A stretch of 64,000 nt of DNA from Phyto melanocephala (taxonomy: Eukaryota > Arthropoda > Insecta > Diptera > Rhinophoridae), in NCBI GenBank assembly GCA_941918925.1, contig OW799233.1:45965341-46029340 (forward strand), written 5' to 3'. Positions 11,721-22,423 of the stretch are shown here, piece by piece. The position numbers and the translations under genes are program-made. Under the pieces are notes generated by a model. That model saw nothing but the letters and a program-made list of their open reading frames with translations. It made no database searches and had not been told where the DNA came from. Each line of letters begins with the position of its first letter. The first letter of the stretch is position 1.

Positions 11721-13160
11721 GCAGAGTTGTAGGCAAATAATGAGACACATTTAAGAGTTTAACACTTTGAACTAACGATGGAAAGTGAACACAAACACTA
11801 TTTTTTTTAATTGAAACTATGAACCAGAGATGGATAGCTTAGAGTGCTAAACATTTTTTAAATGAAATTTTGAAGCAGGGAGGGCAAAAGATGGTACCTT
11901 TAATATGTTTTTTTTTTTTTTAATGTCATTTATTAAGTGGCAAGTCGATTTTTTGCTACACAGTTTACGCTCATATTATAACATTCGAAATCAATTTTCC
12001 AGCATATGTACATAATCCTAATCATATTAAAATTGGTTTAGCATTATTAAAGAAGTTAAAAGCGTTTAAGGTGGCAAAAATTATATGCGTGAACCCACAA
12101 AAAAAAAGATTGTAAACATGTTGAAACAACATTGTTGATACAAATTATTTTTGCTAAAGCAGCTAATACACGGCATGTTTTTTACGTCTGACTTGTTAAA
12201 TTCTCCACTGCTAATACAAACATGTCGTGTGTTACCTTTAAAACATTACTTCTGTAAAAAAAACATGTGTTGGGACATCTGACAAAATTTTAATTAGAGT
12301 GCGCTCTATTTTCTTCTGTCAAAACATGTGACATCAGTCGTAGGCAGAAATCTCTGCTGCTGCAAAGCGTAAAAGTACAATTTTGACAGCCACTTAGATT
12401 TACATGTGTCTCACAAATTTTGAAGTCAGAAGTAAAAAACATGCCGTGTATTATAGCCTTAAGAGTGTTCGTTGTGTATGAAACACAGCAGAGGATAGTT
12501 ACATTTACAACTAGATTACGGTCGAATGGGTCAACCGCTGAACATGCTAGTTTTTATCAAAATTTAAAGCAGGGATGGAAACCTAACATTATTTTTTTAT
12601 ATAAAAGTTTAAAACAGGAATGTCAAATATGTATTTTATATATTAAATATTTTAATAAAAATTTGTAGCAGAGATGGAAAGTTGACAACATAATATTACT
12701 TGTATAAAAGTTTCAAGCAGGAATGCAAAAGTTGGTACTCTTATACTTTTTTTATAATATTTTAACTCAATTTTTTAGCAGGGATGGGGAGTCGACAATA
12801 TTAAATTTTTGTATATAAAACTTTGATGCAGGAATGGAAAGATGATATTATTAATTTGGTTTTCCTTTCGGTTTAGACTTTAAGCAGGATTGGAAAAGTT
12901 GGTAAGGGTTTACTAATGTTATTATAATTATAATTATTATTATTGTTATTAAATTTTTGATGCAGGGATGGAAAGATGATATAATTGCAATAATTTTATT
13001 AATATATATTTTAAGTAGAAGTGGCAGTGTCTACTGTTATAAAATGTTTTTTTTTTGGTATATTAGGAAAAAATCAAAGCAGAGATGGAAAGTTACAATT
13101 AATAAATATTTTTATTTATTCTTTTAATCTAAAATGAAAACTTGATAAATAGTGATAGAA
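11721..13160. repeat. Decayed minisatellite with GCAGGGATGGAAAG core
   Basis: A core close to GCAGGGATGGAAAG recurs about 14 times. The approximate positions are 11722, 11777, 11824, 11874, 12568, 12614, 12667, 12715, 12778, 12831, 12884, 12962, 13015 and 13079. Most spacings are 46-55 bp, with a few of 60-80 bp. Between cores the sequence is a variable AT-rich spacer, often with ATAAAAGTTT or AAATTT just before the core. The array is interrupted from about 11900 to 12560, where a TIR element sits at 12166-12451. The cores are on the plus strand throughout. Confidence 0.65.
12166..12451. mobile_element. TA-flanked MITE inside the minisatellite
   Basis: A 286-bp element with terminal inverted repeats of about 29 bp. 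The left end is ATACACGGCATGTTTTTTAC followed by GTCTGACTT. The right end is its inverse with one main mismatch. TA flanks both sides (12164-12165 and 12452-12453), fitting a Tc1/mariner-type target duplication. Internal inverted ACATGT/GACAT words add further pairing. Non-coding; the open frame at 12420-12668 merely starts in its right end. Confidence 0.6.
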
Positions 13161-15480
13161 TTTCACCCAATATAATAATATAAAGATTTTAAAATGTTTT
13201 TAAGTTCTTTTGTTGTATTAAAACTTTTACAATTATTACTTGAAGTAATTTCATAATTATAAATAATTTTTAAAAGGTTTTTATATATTTGGTGCCGTGA
13301 ATAATACAATTATATTCTGCTTCATATATACGAAGCGTGTAGCTCTATCCCAAATATCAGGTTTCACAAAAGAATAAGTCATGGACCTAAGTGTGATGGT
13401 CTTTCGGATCATCAGCCTGTTTAATCTAACTTAACGTTGGCTGCTATAGTAATGCTACATGTATGCAACATTGTATTTAATATTAATATTTAAAAAAAAA
13501 ATACAGGCCGAGATATGAAAATAAAATGAGCAGTCCACCGCTTGCTTCAATATTATCTTATATGAAAAACAAAACGTACGAACACCTTTACAGACAAGAA
13601 AGTTGAAATAATATTATTAATATTGCAGAATATCCTTTCCCCAAGTATGTCCCTTAACTGGTAGTCGATTTACTCAGATATCATCCTCACGTGGGTGACT
13701 ATAGCAAGAATACTAAATCAAAATTGGTTTATAAAAATATGACAATTTTGCTAAATTATATGCAAATTTAACATAAAACGTTGGTTTATTGCTAAATCTC
13801 TTTACATGCAAAATTTATCATTGAGTTCGCTTTATACATAAATAAACCGACAACACGATTGATATCGCCCAAGATGGATTTTCACGGTGAAGGAAACTCT
13901 ACTTACGATAACAGCTTGTTTATAGCTGGGGCACCGTGCTACTGGGAATACTTGTGCTATTTTTGCAGAAATTGTTAAAATTAAAAAAATCTTTCTTTTT
14001 ACCTCAATCCTCTAAATCATAAACAACTCTCATCAAAATAAAAATAAATCGATTAATTTTTGTTTTTGTTTTTTTTTTTTAATTTTTTAACGCAATTTAC
14101 TACTTATGACAACAATAACAAATTGAAATTAAAAATAATTACATAAATAATCAAATTAGTTACTTTTACATTTCCAATTACAGCACATAACCAAGTTTTG
14201 TTATTGTTTCGCTGAATGTGTGTGTGTGTGTTCACAGGGTTTTATAAGCTCCAGTGTGTTTGCATGTGCTAAAACAATAACCACAATACAATTTCCTTTT
14301 TGTAGGTATATGAACACACAAGTTTTTGCAAAAATGCTAAAACATAAACGCAATTAACCACACTTATACACATACAAATAAAAACTAATACAGTTGGAGA
14401 AGGCCGACAGCAGGCACAGCACATCAATATTCCACATGCACGTTAATTTACCAACTACCAAGTTTATTTTTTTCTGTATTTCTATACTTCGTACCTTTTA
14501 CCAAACTACTAAATATTCCACCCACATTTCAATTTTACTATATTTGATTCGTATGACGATGTTTGGCAACAACATACAAACGTATGTATTACTATTTACA
14601 TGCAAGCTTACGTATGTTTACGTATGAATGTATGGAAGTTTTATTTGCATTTGATAAATGTTTAACAAATTGCTAGAAAACATTGAAATAGTAAAACACA
14701 CATTTAATGTAAGGATCTGTATGCACAATACGACCAGCAAAAATATCTACAAAATATATAAACAAATACATATGCATGTGTGTAGCATCTATTGCAAATG
14801 TTTATTTTATTTTGTGCAAAAACACACACACCCATTCATTAATACTTTTACATCAATGTTATGGCAAAATTCAATTGTTTTTTTTGGGTTTTTTTTTCAA
14901 AATATTCGGCAAACAAATATAATAACAAATGAATACTAAAACACAAACAACAACAATAGCGTTAATAACACCAACAAATTGGTAAACCACAAATTATCAT
15001 GGTTTCATTAGAGGGGCATTAACAAAAACAGCAACAACAAAAGAAAAAAAAACGCAGCACAAATAAATTAAATAAAAACAAACAAACTGTAATAAAACTT
15101 TGTTTGTTTTTTTTTTTTGCAAAAGTAATTGTTGCTGTTGCATGTGTTTTTGAGTTGGATATTTTCGTGGAAAAATATTTATTTATTTGTTTTATTATTT
15201 ATTTAATAAACGCTTAGTTGTATTGTTTAGAAAATTTAATGTAATACATGTAATAAGGTGAATCGATTTAAAAAAAAATCTAAAAATAAATATATTTTCG
15301 ATCTGTTCTCCTTAAATTAGTTAGTTACTAGGGTCCAAGTAGTCGTTTGGAGTCGTTTTTTAATTTTTCTCATTTTAAGGCCAATTCAGCCCTACGCGTT
15401 GGTCGCGTTGGTAAAACGGCTAAGTTTTTTCTCTGTAATTTCTCCTGTTTGACTTAAATATTCTTCTCTAGTTATTTGCT
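13161..15480. other. AT-rich non-coding stretch with one short candidate frame
   Basis: No established gene. The segment 13300-13970 is less AT-biased than its surroundings and holds the short frame at 13874-13978. A GTGT tract lies at 14219-14232. The open frames at 14394-14939 are low-complexity. Confidence 0.4.
13874..13978 (+). CDS. Candidate short ORF, 34 residues, unknown
   Basis: ATG in an acceptable context (CAAGATGG) opens a 34-codon frame ending in TAA. The protein has an acidic/polar start (MDFHGEGNSTYDNS) and an aromatic, cysteine-containing tail (APCYWEYLCYFCRNC). Base composition is more balanced than the flanks. It matches no family I recognise. It could be an exon piece, a transposon relic or chance. 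Confidence 0.2.
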   Translation: MDFHGEGNSTYDNSLFIAGAPCYWEYLCYFCRNC

Positions 15481-15496
15481 ATTCAGTTTGTTTCTA

Positions 15497-16990
15497 CAAC
15501 ATGCAAATCCGACCCCATAAAAAATTTTTTTTTTCTGAGTGCTTATGTTCAGGGGAGTCGAGTCAGAAATGTCTGTTTATCTATGTGTTGGTTGGAACTA
15601 GCTTTGAGAAGTCCCCACATGTAGCACAGATCTATATGTGGAATCAAACTTTTTGAAAATATCCGGGAATGGATTGCTATGAAAATCCAGCGCAATGGCT
15701 CAATAACTTTCTGAGATATGAGCAAATAAACACATGCTTATGAGTAAATAAATATATGTTTATTGCCATTTTTTAAAATGACGTGGCTATTCGTAATTAT
15801 ACAAATTTTATACAAATTTGTTCACTAACCAGAAAACTTATAGGCAGAAAATTTTCGCAACATTCTTTTCCTTATTATTTTCAAGCTGCTTAAATATTTT
15901 TAGACATGTTTAAGACATTAAATTATAAGCGGTAGTCTCATAATTTATTATAGAGAAAAGCAAATCAGTCGGTTTAAAATTTACTGAGATATAAGTACCA
16001 AAATTCAATGGCGACAGGGTTTTGCTAAAAATTATAATTGAGAATAAATTTTTTTTTTAGCTACTAGAAAACCGAGAGGTTTAATATGGGTATTTCGGAA
16101 GGGTTAAGTTAGAAAAACACATGACGTCCGCCACTACAAAGTGACGTACAATACAACTCTATATGGTTCAAATAAAGTTTTTAAAATTAAACCGTTTTAT
16201 ATTCCTTAATATTGATACGAAATGAAAGGCGTGAGCTACAAAATAAAGGGTCCGCCAAATAATAATTTTTAAAAATAGTATAAAAAAAGTGTAGCTTCGG
16301 CTGTGTGGCACGTAGAGCCGTCCTGTTGAAACCAAATGTTGCCAATATCCTCCTCTTCAATTTTTGTAAACAAAAATTCGTTCAACATGGCCCGATAACG
16401 ATCGCCATTGACTACGGCCACTCGTTGCTCATTTTCAAAGAAAAATGGCCCAATCATGCCTCTGGACCAAAATCCGCACCAAACAGTAACTCGTTTTTGG
16501 TGTATCGGCTTTTCAATGTATGCGTGCGGGTTTTCTATGCCCCAAATGCGACAATTTTGCTTTTTTACATACCCGCCAAGATCAAAATGAGCTTCATCTG
16601 AAAAGATGATTTTTTTTGGCAAAATCGGCCAAAGTAATGTCGCAATACTTCCCAGCGTTGTTCAAGCGTATACACAACCATACTCGTTCAGCGGAAGGAT
16701 AAAACTAATTATCTGTAAAATCAGACATGAGCTAAGTGTAACCATTCACGAAATAAGCACTAGTTGAAAAAAAAACGTTAGATGACGGACCCTTTAAAAT
16801 AAATATCAAAAAGTTAGAATCAAAGATGGCGTACTAAATTAAATGTCGTATATGTGGAACAAATATACAATAATTATATCGAACTACGAAAAAGTGTGAA
16901 ATCCAAGATGGCGTCCGAAACAAAATGGAGAATAACCACATCAATGTGGGTATTGAATGAAAAGGGTTGACAAGAAGAATACGGTAAAAA
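15497..16990 (+). mobile_element. Helentron-like family D, copy 2, interrupted by a mariner-like element
   Basis: Family blocks are recognisable: CCGACCCCATAAA at 15511, GGGGAGTCGAGTCAGA, CAATAACTTTCTGAGATATG near 15702, and ACCAGAAAACTTATAGGCAG near 15830. After the inserted mariner-like element (16246-16794) the host sequence resumes with two monomers carrying CAAAGATGGCG (16821) and CCAAGATGGCG (16903). Neither terminus is intact. Non-coding. Confidence 0.5.
16246..16794 (-). mobile_element. Internally deleted mariner-like element, copy 1
   Basis: A 549-bp element with ends AAGGGTCCG and CGGACCCTT, flanked by TA (16244-16245 and 16795-16796). On the minus strand a frame at 16269-16622 encodes the middle of a Tc1/mariner-superfamily transposase: FSDEAHFDLGGYV, then RVTVWCGFWSRGMIGPFFFE, then IWFQQDGSTCHTAEAT. 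Two catalytic Asp positions (FSDEAH and FQQDG) are present. The third acidic residue and C-terminus are missing because the frame runs straight into the right end. Upstream, a start region encoding MVVYTLEQRWEVLRHYF is joined out of frame to the catalytic block. It cannot make a working transposase and is presumably mobilised in trans. Confidence 0.85.
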
Positions 16991-17243
16991 AAATGTTAAA
17001 ATGCAAAACCAAAGGCCAAATCTGAAATCTACGCTAAACTGCGATTTTGTCATTGTACCTACATATGTACATGATGATGAAGAATATTGTCAGATTCAGC
17101 ACGAACGAATAATGCACTCTTACTTGTTATTTTTTTTTTATTTTAGTTTAAATGTGTTCACTAATAGATTTTTTTCCGTTATTCATGTCTGTATGTTCAT
17201 TTTTATCTTACTTACAATGTAAGAAGAGGTGGGGCCAGAGTTA
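16991..17243. other. AT-rich non-coding stretch
   Basis: Nothing beyond T-rich sequence and short chance frames. Confidence 0.4.
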
Positions 17244-17799
17244 GGGTGCGAACAGAGTGGCCACTTGTTGCTGATCCGAGCCGACTGGCGCTTATTGCGA
17301 GGTAAAAGTTTGAGTGTCCATAGTGGATGCGAGAATCAGCTGAGATATTTTATCTATTATTTGTGTTTTATGTATGTTTATATGCATTTTAGAGCTCATA
17401 CTAATTCGAATCCTTCAGAAATTATAACCAAAAATGAAAAGTCGTTTGTATGAGTGTATTTTTTTTTTTTGTATTTTCTAAACGAAGATGCACTTTTACG
17501 ATACTTTTTATTACAACAACCTTTGGAAATTAGAATTTTTCGAAAATTAAAACTACCCCTGGTACAAAGTGGTTCTAATTTACGAGCGTCTACTGTAATT
17601 ATGATTTGAGTTTTGTTTTGTTGAGAAAAAAAAACTGACATTGAGTTTTAAAATTTTACGTTAATAAGTAATTTTAAGCACTTAAGCATTTCTTCAATTA
17701 CTCTTGAAATTTTTATTACATTTTTTTTTTAAATTTTGTTTATAAGTTTTTTTTAATTTTTTTATAATTGTTGTAATTTTATTTAATTTTTATTATTTA

Positions 17800-19001
17800 C
17801 TAGCTAATACCCGGTGTGCTTCGCCACCCTCATCGTAATGAAATAAAAATTTTATAGTTAAAAAATATATTTATTTTGCAAGTGCCACGCCTACTATTAC
17901 TAAATCAACCATTTCTTATTCAAATAATCAACGTCAAAGCTTCTCTTGCAAAATTTGGGTACTCTAACTATTATCGCTTCCCAGATATACGAACTTTTGT
18001 ATTTAATTCATGTGACAGGTGCTACGCCCACTATTTCTAATGTACCCATTTTTTCAGAAATGTTTATTTAGGTGTCAAAGTTGCTCTTGCAAAACTTTAG
18101 TACTCTAATCGATATCGTTTTCCAAATATACGAAATTTAGTATTTAATTCATATGGCCACGCCTACTATTGCAAGTACGCCCATTTTTTACCCAAATGTT
18201 CGTGTTGATGTCTAAGCTTACCGTACTTAATTTGAAGAATCTAGCTGCATTAACTTTCGTGATATATAAAATTTAATACTTATTCTTTAATAGGGCGTGG
18301 CACCCCGCCCACTTACAAATTCAAACCAAAGTATAGCCTATAGTTCCTTCCAGACATACAGAAAGATTCTGTGAAAATTTCAAGGAAGTCGGTCCAGCCG
18401 TTTAACCGTCTATAAAGCACAAACAATTATACAAACACACAAACACACATTGATTTTTATATATATACTAGCTAATACCCGGTGTGCTTCGCCACCCCAA
18501 ATTTTAGTATTAAATTCATATGGCAGGTGCCATGACCACTATTGTTAATGCACCCATTTTTTCCATAAATGTTTATTTGAATATCAAAGTTGCTTTTGCA
18601 AAATTTTAGTACTCTAATCGATATCGTTTTCCAAATATACGAATTTTAGTATTTAATTCATGTGGCCACGCCTACTTTTGCAAGTACGCCCATTTTTTTA
18701 CCCAAATGTTTGTGTGGATGTCAAAGTTTACCGTATTTAATTTGAAGACTCTAACTGCATTTACTTTCGTGATATATAATATTTAATACTTATTCTTTAA
18801 TAGGGCGTGGCACGCCGCCCACTTACAATTTCAAACCAAGGTATAGCCTATAGTTCCTTCCAGACATACAGAAAGATTCTGTGACAATTTCAAGGAAATC
18901 GGTCCAGCCGTTTAACCGTCTATAAAGCACAAACAAACATACAAACATACAAACATATAAACATACAAACACACATTTATTTTTATATATATAGATATAG
19001 A
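17800..19001 (-). mobile_element. Non-autonomous Helitron, family A, copy 1 (split by copy 2)
   Basis: On the minus strand the 3' end reads GGTGGCGAAGCACACCGGGT, then ATTAGCTAG. A GGTG/CACC hairpin lies 7-11 nt before the terminal CTAG (17800-17803), and host T follows, as the Helitron rule predicts. The 5' TC is at 19000-19001, with host A before it. Positions 18468-18995 are a second copy inserted in its 5' AT tract. The body holds three tandem monomers of about 138 bp, each with a GCCACGCC-type box and a TACTCTAATCGATATCG-like block, plus a terminal unit with GGGCGTGGCACCCCGCCCAC. Non-coding. Confidence 0.75.
18468..18995 (-). mobile_element. Non-autonomous Helitron, family A, copy 2 (nested)
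   Basis: Complete element of 528 bp. On the minus strand it begins TCTATATATATAAAAATAAA at 18995 and ends TATTAGCTAG at 18468. Host A precedes it and host T follows it. It has two 138-bp-type monomers plus the terminal unit, one monomer fewer than copy 1. Removing it restores an uninterrupted TCTATATATATATAAAAATC start for copy 1, which demonstrates the insertion order. Non-coding. Confidence 0.75.
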
Positions 19002-19884
19002 TTTGATTTTTTTTTTTTGTTTAATTTTTTTTTTATTTTTTTCTATTTTTTGATTGCATGTTTTATTTACTTTTTCTTAAATTTTTTTTTTTATTTTTTA
19101 AATGTTTTCCCAACAAGTTGAAATCATAACAACATAACATAAACAATGTTTTCGGCGCTAAAATACGTTTTGGAACTGTTTTCTCGCATTCAATCAGCTT
19201 TGCGCTCTGACCAGATCGGTGCCCACTATGACCTGTTTGCGCTTATTTATACTAATTTGTATAGTACCAGTTTTCTCGCATTGGTTCTTGCAATAAGCGT
19301 CAGTGGGCTCGGCTCGGCAACAAGCTTCCACTCTGTTCGCACCCATACATGGGACTTATAATTTTTTCCATTTTATTTATTGTTAAAAATAATGTATTTA
19401 ATTAAAATTAAAAATTAAATTCTTTTTTGCCATTTTGCTATTCGATATGGGGTATTAAGGTTAATCACGATTGAACCTGTGCAAATTTGCACAGAGAAAA
19501 TTTGCTGTGCATTTTACGGCAGATCGTGACCGTCCTTTTTTAATCCGAAATACATCTTCACTAAAATTTTGTTTATTCTTTATATTTTTATTTTATTTCT
19601 TTTTAAAGAATCAGTTTTTTTTAACTTAATTGTTACTTTAAAAAAAAAATTCTTGTAATTTTAGTTTTCTTTTACATACAATTAATGGCGATCGAATGTC
19701 AAAAACAGTATTTGTCACTTCTTTGCTTCTGAGCCAATTTTGCTTAAGCTTTTAAAAGTGCAAGTGCAAGTAAAGAAAATTGCAAATGCATACATTTTGT
19801 TGTTGTTTTAAAAACTGGTGAATTTTTAGAATCATTTGCATCGTTTGCACAGTTTGCACTATCCTTTGCGAGTACCCTTATTAG

Positions 19885-19988
19885 AAGAGGTCCAAGCCGT
19901 TGGCAAATAGTCGGCGGCGGCTAGTTCTAAGCAAAATCACTCGGCGGTGGCGGCAAGCCGGCTGAAAGCCGATCGACTTGGACCTCTG
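19885..19988. mobile_element. 104-bp GC-rich hAT-like mini-element
   Basis: The ends are AAGAGGTCCAAGCCG on the left and the inverted CAGAGGTCCAAGTCG on the right, matching a CAGRG-type hAT terminus with the first left base mutated. The flanks CTTATTAG (19877-19884) and ATTATTAG (19989-19996) agree at seven of eight positions, as expected for an 8-bp duplication. The interior is GC-rich with repeated CGGCGG words, strikingly unlike the surrounding DNA. Confidence 0.6.
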
Positions 19989-19996
19989 ATTATTAG

Positions 19997-21989
19997 CTCG
20001 CAATACAAAGTATTTGTCAACCCTGTTTCAGTGTTACGCCATACCAAATTTAATCAAAATCCATTCAGTACTTTTTGATCAAATCACGTTCAGAAAGACA
20101 GACAGACATATATAAAAAATTTTAAAGAGTACAACATTGTTTAAAATAACATACAAGAAATTTTTTTAACAAAAACATATTTCATGAAGAATCTCATGAA
20201 AGGTCAAATAATATAAAATAACAATTTTTATAAAAATAAAATTGTTATTAAAATAAATTTAAAAATTTTTTAACCTTAAATAAATCTTTAGCACAAACAA
20301 CAGTTTTTGAGACGAGCTTACAAAATAATAATTCGAAAATACATTTTCAAGACCATTTTCCATTACTTTCCGCAATAAAATATTTTAAACTAAAAATGTT
20401 TTTATTTTGTTTTTATTTTTTTAAATATTCAAATAAAAAATTTTGCATTTATTCAGCATTTTTAAAAACATTCTACTCTTCATACATTTCAGCTTAAAAA
20501 CCTTGACATTTTACAAGTACATACGCGCAAAAAGAAATACTTTTTAATTTCTAAAGAAGCAACAAAAACTAAAAATTTCTTTAATTTTGTTATTTAAACT
20601 AAAATGTACTTGAACTTACGCTACGTGTTAAAATAATTATTTACAAACGCCCTCATACACACACACACACACATACATTTTATAACGCACATTTAAAAAA
20701 AGCATACCCACAAAACAATTTGTGCTGAGGCCTTTGTAGTGAGAAAAAATTTTAAGTTTTATTGGGAGGATTCTACAAATTTCTTTTAGATTTTTTACTT
20801 GTAATTAGAAGTTTGGTGGGTAGCTCATGATTTATATAAATCATGCAGATCATTAGATGTTAAAATTGAAAAAAAAAAAAAAAAATAGAAAACTTTTTAA
20901 CAAAATTTTTTTGATAATTTTTGTAATAATATCCGCTATGTAGGCGATAAAAATACATTACGCAATTGTGAAAATATTTCAAAAAAAAAAATTTCGTATA
21001 GATAACCTTAGAATGATCCCTTAGTGAACCATATAAATTAAACTTTATTCAAACATCTTATTTAAATTTATTGTAAATAATTGGTTTTGGCTAAAGCTCA
21101 TTTTGCTAAATTATTCAACTTTCTAAAACATTTTAAAATTAAATTATAAACGTTTAAGAATACTAAAATGATATTATTTTGATTTTAGCCGAGTGAAATG
21201 CATTTTAAATAATAGCATTGATCGTCGTCAGCACTCTCTGTGGGTACTTGTGTTAGATTTAAAACTACTATTCATGTTTTACTTTAATGAAATAAGCAAA
21301 TGGGAAGCATAGCAATTACTTTTTAAAACTTTTTTTTTATTAATTTAGTTAACTCCCGGGATTTAAGTTTTTCTTCATATATTTCTTAACATAATGAGTT
21401 ATACGGAAATTTACCAAACAGCAACCGTTTTTCTTTTGTTTGTTATCATCTTTCATTCTATCACTATTTTTGTCCTGCTCTAGCCACCAGTTAGGTAGCG
21501 ATAAGAACAGATGATTGTTTTTATTTAACAATCAATGTTTATCATCATTTGTTTTAATAACTCAAGCCTGAATTAAAATTTAAATATAAGTTTAAACCGA
21601 AAAAGTTCGATAAATAAAAATTCAACTTTTCACTAATTTTATATGACATTTTCTTTATATTCACATTCTCTCATATTCTTAATACATTTTTGCTATTCTT
21701 TCTATATCCATCCATCCTTAGACTTTCAACATCGAAATAGTTTTTTAGTATTCTTTAGTGTTTACAATTCAATTTAGAAATATTTTAGCAACTTAGAAAT
21801 AATTTTAGAATATGAACTTTAGAATATGCATTTCAGAATAAAGGCTTCAGCAGTCTTTACTTTCAGCCGTCCTTCTGTGACGTGCCATTCTATTGTTTAA
21901 TTCACTTCTTCTTAAAAAACTCATCTGTCTTTATTTACAAGGTCATCTTACAAAAAACAAAAAAGAAATGTTAAGTGTCAGATTTCATT
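19997..21989. other. AT-rich non-coding stretch
   Basis: No gene recognised. There is an AC tract (20658-20674) and homopolymer A runs (20870-20885). Nothing else stands out. Confidence 0.4.
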
Positions 21990-21991
21990 TA

Positions 21992-22423
21992 AAGGGTCCG
22001 ACATTAAACGTTTTTTTCAACCAGTGCTTATTTCGTGAATGGTAACACTTAGCTCATGTCTGATTTAACAGATAATTAGTTTTATCCTTTCGTTGAACGA
22101 AAATGGTTGTGTATACGCTTAAACAACGCTGGAAAATATTGCGACATTACTTTAGGCGAATTTGCCAAAAAAAATCATCTTTTCAAGTGAAGCTAATTTT
22201 GATCTTGGCGGGTATGTAAACAAGCAAAATTGTCGCATTTGGGGCACAGAAAACCCGCACGCATACATTGAAAAGCCGATACACCCAAAACGAGTCACTG
22301 TTTGGTGCGGATTTTGGTCCAGAGGCATAATTGGGCCATTAGCAAGGAGTGGCCGTTACAGTCAATGGCGATCGTTATCAAGCATTTTCAAAAAAAAAAA
22401 ACAAAGTTATTTTGCGGACCCTT
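21992..22423 (+). mobile_element. Internally deleted mariner-like element, copy 2
   Basis: A 432-bp element with AAGGGTCCG and CGGACCCTT ends and TA duplications (21990-21991, 22424-22425). The plus-strand frame from 22162 encodes PKKIIF and FDLGGYVNKQNCRIWG, then KRVTVWCGFWSRGIIGP, before shifting frame. The first catalytic block is altered (SSEANF for SDEAHF), and a further deletion removes the FQQDG region. The same N-terminal-to-catalytic junction as in copies 1 and 3 is present. Confidence 0.8.

Larger units (their letters stand above)
17244..19343. mobile_element. 2.1-kb unit bounded by ~58-bp inverted repeats, hosting Helitrons
   Basis: The left arm (17244-17301) and the inverse of the right arm (about 19277-19343) both start GGGTGCGAACAGAGTGG and share GAGCCGA and GCGCTTATTGC / ACGCTTATTGC blocks, at roughly 80% identity by eye. 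The arms are far more GC-rich than the interior. The open frame at 19146-19361 is the right arm read through. No matching target duplication was found, so the superfamily is unassigned. About 1.2 kb of the interior is two nested Helitrons, so the original element was about 0.9 kb. Confidence 0.55.

Noticed and set aside
16305..16601. Plus-strand frame of 98 residues
   Set aside because: It is antisense to the mariner transposase remnant, which carries the recognisable motifs.
19146..19361. 71-residue frame with higher GC
   Set aside because: It lies in the right inverted arm of the 2.1-kb unit; no domain is recognised and the arm explains the composition.
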